From Thiosulfativibrio zosterae (GTDB lineage: Bacteria; Pseudomonadota; Gammaproteobacteria; Thiomicrospirales; Thiomicrospiraceae), in NCBI RefSeq assembly GCF_011398155.1, contig NZ_AP021888.1, positions 2,454,001 through 2,518,000 of the forward strand: a stretch of 64,000 nt of DNA. Direction: 5' to 3'. Below the pieces are notes generated by a model. That model was not told the origin of the DNA and searched no databases. It worked only from the letters and a program-made list of their open reading frames with translations. Position numbers and translations under genes: made by a program. Positions 55,258 to 63,352 of this stretch are shown here, one piece after another; the stretch's first letter is position 1; every line of letters starts with the position of its first letter.

Positions 55258-56817
55258 TTAGAAGCCTTTACTAATAAACTCAAATTAGAAAAACAATCCA
55301 TCCTTAATAACTGCTCTGCAGTTATTCAAATTTCGCTTAGTCTTTGTACCGGAAACAGTTTCAATAAAAATTATCGCATTCGATTAATTTCAAATGAAAC
55401 CGCGTTAATTAATAAAACGATCAACTTGAAAGCGGATTGCACGCAAGTTTACCTACCCTTAACATACAAATACCTAAGTGGACTTGATGAAAACCGTGGA
55501 CAAAACTATCGAACCGATGACTTTATCTGCCTCAACCTACCCCCAAGAATACAAGCCATACTTTTAAAAGCCACCAATATTTGGACCAGCGCTAAAGCTC
55601 AATATGAAGAAATCAATGGCGCTTTAATTGAATATAGTATTCATACGACTGATCAGCACTTAAAATCGTGTCTCAATAGTTTCAATTTGGACGCTAGATT
55701 AACTGCGGAGTTTTTACAACAAGCCATCCAAAATATTTTCTTTAAGGTTTCTAATGGCGACTTTTGGACCCTAGCAGTGCTATCCGGAAACCCTAGAGTG
55801 ATTGGCGCTACACAACTTCACTACACAACTCTCGCAAACCTAAAGCTTTTTGAAGACTACCAAAAAGGCATCAAAGTCATATTTAAAGAAGCCATTGAAC
55901 TACCCCAAAAAAATTCACCCAATCTCTTTATTGGTTATGGCAATCCAATCAGACCCATTAAATCAATTGTGCAAAAGGAACTAAATCACCTTTCAAGCTT
56001 TTTAGCAACTAGGGTTGGGCAAGATTCCATAAAGCTTTCTACTGAAGAACTGATAGAAACCCTAAATCTTGTCATGCTATTTGTAGAAACTTACTGCTCG
56101 TACTTTAACGCCATTCGTAATGTTACCAACCCTTATATTGGCCTTCAATCAATTGATCATGAAGGATTTTGCGCTATTGCAGACAAAATCATTCAGAATG
56201 GCTACAACACTCGCATCATTCCCGTCTTAAAACCTGTTGAAGAAACGCTCAGGCAATTTGAGGACTACATCCTCAGCTTAATGGATGTTTTTAGACGGAA
56301 AAAACTCGCCAAATGGTCTGACTTTTTTGCCGAGAAACTGCAACCAGAATTTAAATGGCGAGGACTGCTTGCACCAAACAGGAATTTTCCGGGTTATTTT
56401 TTGATCAGCCCTGAACTCAAATTAAAAGCGGGAAAGCGCCCAAAAGTAAAGTTTATTCCTTATACACGTAAAGCCGCTCTTAAATTTTATGAAGGAACTG
56501 AGCAATTCAAAAGCCCATTATTTTTGCAGCTAGCTCCAAATGCCAATCGTCATTTTTTGCGCTCGGCGCTTTTAGAGCGCGGAGTCAACCCAGAGTATAT
56601 TGATGAATTTATGGGGCATAGACACTTTGGAACTGAATCGTGGAATCATAACTCTATATTTGATCCTCAAGACTACCGCAAAACCATAAAAGCTGAACTA
56701 TATAAGGTATACGGTGACTTCAAGATTTCACTACCATTTAAACCGAATTCCAAGCAGGTTAGCGATAAGACTAATACTGAATGCCCCGATACAACTCAAC
56801 GTCATTCCAATAGTTAA
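55258..56817 (+). pseudogene. Tyrosine recombinase, start removed by IS481 (GmtY-like)
   Basis: The frame is open from the IS edge to 56817, 519 codons. It has no ATG near its beginning, and a TTG at 55426 is the first annotatable start. The codons before that TTG read like normal protein (L-E-A-F-T-N-K-L-K-L), so the gene once began further left. Arg287 lies in N-A-I-R-N-V. The C-terminal catalytic part has HxxR in N-R-H-F-L-R (His432, Arg435), His454 in M-G-H-R-H and the nucleophile Tyr473 in P-Q-D-Y. The next recombinase starts 3 bases after the stop. Order and size suggest GmtY of gamma-mobile-trio elements; this needs a profile search. It may still be translated from TTG. Confidence 0.75.
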
Positions 56818-56820
56818 AAT

Positions 56821-59800
56821 ATGCACTCATCAAATATAGATACCCTCAAAAAAAAATTAGTCATTCACGCCTTTTGGTCGCAACAAATGGCTGCCAGCTC
56901 AGATTATTATTGCGCGGCGACCACTGCTAAAAAACTGCTTTTAGATATCGCTGTCAATGGCAAGTATCAACGCCGAGAAGAAGATAAAGAAGCGCCTCCA
57001 ATTGCAATGATTTCGCAGTATTTATTGGGCATCTACACCCATGTTAAAGAAGCAAAAACGACACTTTCGCTTCGACCTAATCAAGAATCAAGCTCAGCGC
57101 CAGTAAAAGTTCCCAATAAAAACTTAAGTCCTGCAAGTTTTTACCAATTTCAGAAGGTGATTTTAGACAATGGTACAAGAAATCTGAATCAAACAACCCA
57201 AATACTGGAGTTTATAAATGTTTTGATAGACTTTGGCAATAGCAGCGCCCTATGGCACCTGCCACTCTTTGACACCCTAAAAAAGATTCCTAGACCCAGC
57301 AATCCTTTAGGCACTCAAGAAGACTGGCAAAACTATTTGTATGCCATCGAACTAAAAAATCTTCATTTGAATTTTGTCAGTGAAGCGCTTCAGGAAGCCA
57401 ATCAATTATCTGATGACGTTAAATTAGGCATTATCATCACGGATCTTCTTTTTCAGTCATTTGTGCTTAATGAAAAGCAGCTAATCATGCTGGTTAAACA
57501 GCTTCCAGATGAGGGCAATTATCACTATCAAAATCAACGGTTATTTTTCAATGTGCCAGTAGATGATTTTAATCCAAGCAGACGCGTGTTTATTTCACCC
57601 ATTACAGAGCTCTTAATTCATCGTCTTATTCCTAAAGATTTGATTACAGCCTTTGCTAAAAAAAAGGTTAAGAGCAATCGCTTTGAGAATAAATGCTCAT
57701 CAAAGACCATCCCGTCAAATAAAACGAACCATAAACTTTTTGCTGCTGCCTTGCTTAAGGCACTTGAAGCTTATACGAAGCAACTGGGTATTCCGCGCCA
57801 TTTGCTACCAACGTCTTTATTCGGCATCTGTCGATTCGCAGAAAAAGGACTTTTAGATACGCTTCCTCCAGTTCTGCTTTACAGCACAACTGGAACCTTA
57901 AAGTCGCACAGCTTAAAGCCAAGTGTTTTAGAAAAACTTTATGCTCTTTCTGCAATGAATACGACCATACCCAATGAGTATCAACCAGAAGTTAACAGTG
58001 AAAAATCGCAATATCGTAGTTATGGGCTCACATTGGTTCGCAAGGTTTTTAACCACCCTAGTCGCAAAGTAGATCCAAAAATTCTTCATGCCCAAATTCT
58101 GAATGAGGCACAGCAAATTTTTGGCTTAACACCCAACTTACAATACCTCTTAGACTGGGGGCTATCTCAAGTAAAAGTGTTGCTTGGTAAAAATCGTTTT
58201 GATGTCAGTCCTACTAAAATCCTAGGCAAGCTTGACTCGGTTGCCCGTCATATTTTGGCTGTTTTTCATGAAAGGGATTTACTGGGCGTGTCATCGGAAG
58301 ATCGAGCGAATCTATTTTTAGAGGTGATTGATCAAGCAATTTCAGATCGTAATCTAAATACCATTCAGTACAATCTGCGTGCCTTTAATGTATGGCTTGA
58401 AAAAGCTAAAAAAGCACCACCTATTTTTAATAAGTTAGAAGTGTTTGGTGACCCTAAACTCACGGATATGACGGTTAACAGCAACTTGGTGTCTTTTGAT
58501 GAATATGAAATGGTAAGAGCACACCTTAAAAAGTTGCAAACTGACACCCTGGATTCGCATCAGCAAAATCGTTATGCCATGATGGATTTAATGCTCATAC
58601 TCGGTTTTAAGTGCGGTCTGCGTTCCACTGAAGCTTTTAAGATCAAGGTGAATGACTATATCTATTGCAAAACATCTCCCATTTTAGTTATTCGTGAGAG
58701 TTATGACCGTGAACTTAAAACCACCTCTGCAAAGCGAAGCTTAGAACTGGCCAACCTGTTAACTGCGGATGAAATAGCCGTTATTAATGAGCGTTTTTCC
58801 AAAATCACTCAACAAATCGAAAAAGCAGGTATGCGAGAGCATCAAAAACTGAAAGAACGACTTTATCTGTTTGGTAAAGCATCAGACCTTTCTAAAACTC
58901 CGCCTATTCAGGGCATTAAAACAGAATTAATGAGCTTCTTGCATGAATCCGCTCAGGATCAGACATTGAACTTTCATCATTTAAGGCACTCATTTGCCTC
59001 GTGGCATTTTTTATCCGCCTGCATTGCCGAACTTGATTTGGAGTTAAAGGATACCTTCCAACCTTTTCCAAAAACTCACGAATGGTTAGCATTAGCACAA
59101 GAACGAAAGTTGGCTCTTTTACCAACCTCGTTGAAAAGTAAAAAATACCCCTTTTGGATTGCCATCAAAATGGGCCATGCCAATTTTAAAACGACATTCG
59201 AACACTACGTTCATACAGCAGATATAGTGAATATGCTATTTCAAGAAAAATTAGCACGCGGCTTTTCTTCAAGTTTTTGGGCAACCCTTTCCAAAACTAA
59301 CGACTCTTATCTTCGTAAAAAGAAAGCTGGCATGATTGCTTATGCCTGCCAATATGCAGCTCCTGAAAGTTTAAAACAAAAAATTCAACTTCAGTTAAAA
59401 CGCCATCAAGCTTATCAGTTTAAGGTTACGCAACCCCTGACATTGCCTCCTAAACTAGAAACCTTGTCTGCAGATTGGCATCAAAAAATGCAGGCTTATC
59501 AAGCTTTATTGGAATTGGAGAATCTTGAAAATCTATCAAGAAAAGTGCGTGCAACTGCGAACTATTTCATGGAAATGCCTAAATATCGTTTAAGGGGACT
59601 TAATAGGTCTGAAAGATTGGCGTTTGATCGTTTAGCAACAACATTGGAAGGGATTAATGGTAACGATTTATCTCAAAAGAGCGGATTAACTTTAGACATC
59701 AAAAATGCTCTCAAGGTTTTTGCCCAATGCTTAACCCCGGAATCTAATGACATAACAACCCTTACTTCACAAAGAAACTACCGACTTTTAACCACAGATT

Positions 59801-60096
59801 TGAACAATGCACTTTTGCTTACAAAGCTCATTGGGTGTTTAGCCTTGAAGTTTAAGATTCTAATTCACTTAAAAAAACCTAATACTGAATCAGATGAGGA
59901 CCGTAATCGAGAAGATGTCCATTATTGGGAAAAGCATTTAAATTTAAACCCGCTTCAAATTCATGAACAAGCCAGTTTTCACTCTCACACAGGAAGCCAT
60001 TCCAGAATTGAGATACGAGTGGTGAATGATAAGGACAGAAAGTGTCATTCCTTTTATTATTTAATGACGGCAATTTCAGCATTTTACGACTTTTAA
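56821..60096 (+). CDS. Very large tyrosine recombinase (GmtZ-like)
   Basis: A 1091-residue protein, three times the length of a typical phage integrase. The catalytic domain is in the middle: Arg601 in C-G-L-R-S-T-E-A-F, HxxR in H-H-L-R-H-S (His719, Arg722), His786 in M-G-H-A-N and Tyr796 in F-E-H-Y. All five expected residues seem present, including a Lys in the T-T-S-A-K-R hairpin. The first 550 residues and the last 290 are helical and unrecognised. It is encoded directly after the truncated recombinase and before a small third gene. This layout matches gamma-mobile-trio and, more distantly, Tn554 TnpABC modules. It would integrate or excise the element. Confidence 0.85.
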   Translation: MHSSNIDTLKKKLVIHAFWSQQMAASSDYYCAATTAKKLLLDIAVNGKYQRREEDKEAPPIAMISQYLLGIYTHVKEAKTTLSLRPNQESSSAPVKVPNKNLSPASFYQFQKVILDNGTRNLNQTTQILEFINVLIDFGNSSALWHLPLFDTLKKIPRPSNPLGTQEDWQNYLYAIELKNLHLNFVSEALQEANQLSDDVKLGIIITDLLFQSFVLNEKQLIMLVKQLPDEGNYHYQNQRLFFNVPVDDFNPSRRVFISPITELLIHRLIPKDLITAFAKKKVKSNRFENKCSSKTIPSNKTNHKLFAAALLKALEAYTKQLGIPRHLLPTSLFGICRFAEKGLLDTLPPVLLYSTTGTLKSHSLKPSVLEKLYALSAMNTTIPNEYQPEVNSEKSQYRSYGLTLVRKVFNHPSRKVDPKILHAQILNEAQQIFGLTPNLQYLLDWGLSQVKVLLGKNRFDVSPTKILGKLDSVARHILAVFHERDLLGVSSEDRANLFLEVIDQAISDRNLNTIQYNLRAFNVWLEKAKKAPPIFNKLEVFGDPKLTDMTVNSNLVSFDEYEMVRAHLKKLQTDTLDSHQQNRYAMMDLMLILGFKCGLRSTEAFKIKVNDYIYCKTSPILVIRESYDRELKTTSAKRSLELANLLTADEIAVINERFSKITQQIEKAGMREHQKLKERLYLFGKASDLSKTPPIQGIKTELMSFLHESAQDQTLNFHHLRHSFASWHFLSACIAELDLELKDTFQPFPKTHEWLALAQERKLALLPTSLKSKKYPFWIAIKMGHANFKTTFEHYVHTADIVNMLFQEKLARGFSSSFWATLSKTNDSYLRKKKAGMIAYACQYAAPESLKQKIQLQLKRHQAYQFKVTQPLTLPPKLETLSADWHQKMQAYQALLELENLENLSRKVRATANYFMEMPKYRLRGLNRSERLAFDRLATTLEGINGNDLSQKSGLTLDIKNALKVFAQCLTPESNDITTLTSQRNYRLLTTDLNNALLLTKLIGCLALKFKILIHLKKPNTESDEDRNREDVHYWEKHLNLNPLQIHEQASFHSHTGSHSRIEIRVVNDKDRKCHSFYYLMTAISAFYDF

Positions 60097-60273
60097 AAAA
60101 ACCGATCTCCTACCAAACCTTAAAGTACAACTTTAAGCTTTCACAGTTTCAAGTAATATTTTCATCAAAAAATCAAAAGTACCTAAATTTGAGACCACTT
60201 TAAAAAAGGTAAACAATTTCAAGTTGTATGATTTTCTTGAATCAAGCCAAAATTAAAAACAAGGAAAATCAAA

Positions 60274-60627
60274 ATGAACACCATCGATTACGGCCTAAAA
60301 CTTTTAGCAGAAGGCGCCTCAAGAACGCAAGATATCTTCTTCAGTGAAGTACCTTTCTTGGAGTATGCAAAACTCAACAGCAACACCTACACTTTTGTTG
60401 CAACACATGAGACTCAAAATGACGAATATCTTTCTTCTTTTGACTTTTCTAAGCAATTACTACAAATAATACTCGCTAAAATTAAGGCTGAGAAAAGCTT
60501 GCTTACCAATCAGTCAGGCCTCCCCTACACAATTTATTTAAACTTGCGAGTCAGGCTTGGTAAAGAACAACATGATTTAACTGGCGAACCGTTCATTCCA
60601 TTCGTCATTCAAGAAATCTTGGAGTGA
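60274..60627 (+). CDS. Small third protein of the recombinase trio (GmtX-like candidate)
   Basis: A 117-residue protein with no recognised domain, starting M-N-T-I-D-Y-G-L-K-L-L. It has a predicted mix of helices and strands, no Cys and no membrane segment. AAGGAAA before the ATG is a good ribosome-binding site. Its place as the third gene, 177 bp after the large recombinase, fits GmtX or TnpC, which are small partner proteins. The identity rests on position only. Confidence 0.6.
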   Translation: MNTIDYGLKLLAEGASRTQDIFFSEVPFLEYAKLNSNTYTFVATHETQNDEYLSSFDFSKQLLQIILAKIKAEKSLLTNQSGLPYTIYLNLRVRLGKEQHDLTGEPFIPFVIQEILE

Positions 60628-60878
60628 TCGAAAACAGGCTCTAAAATGATTCTGTAAATTAAAGTGTAGATTTTTATCTTCAATTTTGCTTCGATAGTAC
60701 CGCACGCCGGCCCCAAAACTGCATGTTTTTTCTAACCGCCAAACCTTTAATTTAAAAAGCTTATCTTTTATGCCTAAGTACATTAACAAAAATCCTCGTA
60801 AACGCCCTCTTTTCTAAAGTCTGCGGTATAGATAAGAGTTCAATTTTGGTTAAGATAGGTGATTTGCATACTTTTTCC
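60628..60878. other. Convergent gap between recombinase trio and minus-strand operon
   Basis: 251 bp with no clear gene. A minus-strand frame crosses it (60577-60789) but overlaps the small trio gene and has no support. One side of the mobile element or its cargo boundary could lie here; no repeat pair was found to prove it. Confidence 0.5.
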
Positions 60879-61451
60879 TTAATTCTCTTTTATTAACTTA
60901 GTCAAAATCTCTTTATTCTCTTGCGTTAGCCGCTCACTGTCGAGCAACGCATAGTGCGTTATGCTTCTTTGAAGAATATCAGTCAAGGTCTCTGCCGTTT
61001 CGGGCATAAGCCTTAATAGTCGGCTCTTTATCACGGGTAATAGCAGTTTTAAATACGAATTAATGGATAATACATCTATACCCTCCAACGCCATTATTTC
61101 TAAGCTGGTCACTAAACAGCCATGCGTCAGTTCCGCATCCAGAGGATAGCGTGTGAGCAGGTGTAAGGTCATGGCGCTGATGGCTGAAAATAATCGAGGG
61201 TGGTCATCATCAACAATGCCATAACGAAATTCACTTTGCCAATGGATAATCTGAGCGATTGCATTCTCTTGGCTAACCTTTATCGTGTCTTTTGGTGATA
61301 TAGATAAAAACCACAACAAGACATCTTCCGGATTAGTCTGTTGAAAGCAGTTAACCAACTCATCAAACTTGTGGCGAAGGTGTGCTAAAAAGTCATCCAG
61401 ATTCAGATGTTGTTGCTCAATATCCTGTTGCAGTTCAGCCAGCACTGCCAA
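60879..61451 (-). CDS. Unknown protein, probably the displaced C-terminus of the membrane protein before it
   Basis: A 190-residue, mainly helical frame with no recognised domain. Its only start is a TTG at 61451 without a ribosome-binding site, and an in-frame stop lies just upstream. It overlaps the 576-residue gene by 49 bases in another frame. A one-base slip at the T-run of G-C-T-T-T-T-T-G-G would join the two as P-A-F-L-A-V-L-A-E-L without a break. It is therefore more likely the last part of a protein of about 760 residues, separated by a frameshift, than an independent gene. Confidence 0.6.
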   Translation of the reverse strand: MAVLAELQQDIEQQHLNLDDFLAHLRHKFDELVNCFQQTNPEDVLLWFLSISPKDTIKVSQENAIAQIIHWQSEFRYGIVDDDHPRLFSAISAMTLHLLTRYPLDAELTHGCLVTSLEIMALEGIDVLSINSYLKLLLPVIKSRLLRLMPETAETLTDILQRSITHYALLDSERLTQENKEILTKLIKEN

Positions 61452-63133
61452 AAAGCAGGTTGGACTTCATTGACTTTTTGATACAAAGCTTGGTTTAATC
61501 GTTGTTCTATGTCGTATTCGTAACGATCAACCTCATTGATGTAATTACTCTCAAAAACATCCCTTTCCACAGCTGTCAAGGCTTCTTCATAAGACTCAAC
61601 CGCTAAGACGATACGGGTTAAATGATGCAATGCTGTGACTTGTTTGACTAAATCTGGTTCGTTGGCTTCCTCTTTGTACTGGTCGTAAAGCGCTTGTAAC
61701 TTATCAATATGGACAATCTTCTCACAAGCTTTCCAAAAAACTTGCTGTGTGGTTTCATCAGCAATCGCTAAAGCAATTGCCATAGCAAAATCAGAGGCGT
61801 GGCGAACAATTAATCTCAGTTGAATCTCAGGCCGCTCGCTAATATCGGCCAAAAGCCATGTAAGCGAATGCATATAGTGCTCATCTTGGGCAGGAGAAAG
61901 TTGTTGCAAAGCATTTTGCACTCGCTCGTTTCGCTCCATTAGACTTTCTCGATAGTCGTCAATTTTATCTTCGGGAATACCCATTAAATGCTCGCCAAAG
62001 TGACGAAGCGCATTTTTGTAGAGTGATTTAGCATTCGCCAAATAGCCATGTTGCCGTTCGTCTTTATTTGCAACAATGGTTTCAATCATCCATGCAAAAC
62101 TGTTTTGCTGAAACAGATTCATGTCAGTGTCATCAGCAAGTCTAAAACAGGCATACACGCTTAATTCCATGTCATCGGTATGCAGTTCGGCTGGCTGTTC
62201 CAACAGGCGCTTTAGAAGCGTCAGGTGAAAGTCCAATAGCTGGTCAACTCCTACCTTCCCTTTTTTATCACAGGCAAGCAACCCACTTTTGAGCCAAATA
62301 ATGCTCAAATTACTAGACATCCCCTCTAATGTTGCTGTTTCTAAATAACGCTTTACCCAATTGAGTTTGCGTTGAATATCGTCATCAACCGGATGATAGG
62401 TTTCTATAAACCAACGGGTATTGTCGGGTAGCTCGCTAGTCTTCACACGAAAAGATAAAGCGGCAAACACAGGTAAAAAGTGCTGTACAAAATCATTTAA
62501 AAAACTTTCAAAATCTCGTGCGTCACGTCTGTTTTTTGAATTGTTAATGCTTTGAGTTATCTCTTTTAAATCCCCTAATAAGTTTTCAACAACTACGGGG
62601 AAATCTGAGTGCGGCCTCATGGATAAAGCTTCAAAATAGTGCGTGGTCGATACCATCTGCGCTGTAATGTACGGACTAGTACCACCATGCCATTTGTCTT
62701 GAATGACTTGCAAAGATCGGGGTAAATAAATAACGCTGACCGCTACCAATATCAACACCATGCCCAAGACCGCCATCCATGCGAAAGGCAACAGGGTAAC
62801 TAGGGCTAAAGGCATCGCAAATCCTAAAAACATGAGGATTAACCAACCCAGTTTCGCAAACTTATCCGATAAGCGTAGCATTACTAATGCCCAGCCTATC
62901 AGCAAAGGATAAGTCATCGCAAACCACAACCACTCGGTTTTATCTTGATTGTCATCGGGTGATAACCAAACGCCCAATTGATTACTCATCCATAACCCAA
63001 AAAAGAAAATGGCGGGTAATAGCCTTAACAACCCGAAGGCTAAAGGCTTGATATTTTTCCACTGCCAAAACCGCTCACGGTTGGTAACGGTGGGTAGAAT
63101 AAGTTGCGCATTTTGTTGGATGGGGTTTTCCAT
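61403..63133 (-). CDS. Unknown membrane protein with four N-terminal helices
   Basis: A 576-residue protein. Four hydrophobic helices lie in the first 150 residues or so (around L-L-R-L-L-P-A-I-F-F-F-G, Y-P-L-L-I-G-W-A-L-V-M, L-I-L-M-F-L-G-F-A-M-P and M-V-L-I-L-V-A-V-S-V). A long, acidic, helical cytoplasmic region without recognised motifs follows. A good AAAGGAAA site precedes the ATG. It may be shortened by a frameshift near its 3' end (see the 190-residue frame). It follows a 61-codon frame and a larger unknown gene on the same strand, so the group looks like one operon. Next to a recombinase trio such genes are often cargo, for example defence or competition functions; that is inference. 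Confidence 0.75.
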   Translation of the reverse strand: MENPIQQNAQLILPTVTNRERFWQWKNIKPLAFGLLRLLPAIFFFGLWMSNQLGVWLSPDDNQDKTEWLWFAMTYPLLIGWALVMLRLSDKFAKLGWLILMFLGFAMPLALVTLLPFAWMAVLGMVLILVAVSVIYLPRSLQVIQDKWHGGTSPYITAQMVSTTHYFEALSMRPHSDFPVVVENLLGDLKEITQSINNSKNRRDARDFESFLNDFVQHFLPVFAALSFRVKTSELPDNTRWFIETYHPVDDDIQRKLNWVKRYLETATLEGMSSNLSIIWLKSGLLACDKKGKVGVDQLLDFHLTLLKRLLEQPAELHTDDMELSVYACFRLADDTDMNLFQQNSFAWMIETIVANKDERQHGYLANAKSLYKNALRHFGEHLMGIPEDKIDDYRESLMERNERVQNALQQLSPAQDEHYMHSLTWLLADISERPEIQLRLIVRHASDFAMAIALAIADETTQQVFWKACEKIVHIDKLQALYDQYKEEANEPDLVKQVTALHHLTRIVLAVESYEEALTAVERDVFESNYINEVDRYEYDIEQRLNQALYQKVNEVQPAFWQCWLNCNRILSNNI

Positions 63134-63154
63134 AGTTTCCTTTGGTGCGTTCTA

Positions 63155-63340
63155 TCATTTGCGCAGCGTTTTGTACTGCTCCATAAAGGTTTCAGGTTGT
63201 TGCACGGCGAGTTGTTTGGCTGCGATTAGTTCTTGTTTAAACCAGTCTTGGGTTCGTTGATTTAGCTGATTGATAAATAATCGAGTAAGTCGAGGCTGGC
63301 GTTGGGCCAGTGGCTCTAATGCCACACGCCCCATTAACAT
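63155..63340 (-). CDS. Short frame following an in-frame stop, possibly the tail of the upstream gene
   Basis: Sixty-one codons in exactly the same frame as the preceding gene, separated from it only by TAA (63353-63355) and four codons. No ribosome-binding site precedes its ATG. The sequence looks like protein (R-L-F-I-N-Q-L-N-Q-R-T-Q-D-W-F). It may be read-through sequence of a gene broken by a nonsense change, or the remnant of a local duplication, because it shares the 16-bp repeat coding V-Q-Q-P-E with the upstream gene. Confidence 0.4.
   Translation of the reverse strand: MLMGRVALEPLAQRQPRLTRLFINQLNQRTQDWFKQELIAAKQLAVQQPETFMEQYKTLRK
63190..63205. repeat. 16-bp direct repeat TTTCAGGTTGTTGCAC, copy 1
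   Basis: Codes V-Q-Q-P-E on the minus strand within the 61-codon frame. The second copy is 283 bp to the right in the same reading frame phase. Confidence 0.8.
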
Positions 63341-63352
63341 TAAATTTTTGCA

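Noticed and set aside
8567-58617. Three copies of AAGTGCGGT (8567, 13067, 58609), the core of the Haemophilus uptake sequence
   Set aside because: About 0.5 copies are expected by chance in 64 kb, so three is only a mild excess. The flanks differ among copies, and the last copy lies in mobile DNA. The evidence is too weak beside the 12-bp palindrome.
60577-60789. Minus-strand frame of 70 codons across the gap after the trio
   Set aside because: It overlaps the end of the small trio gene, has no start signal and no recognisable similarity.
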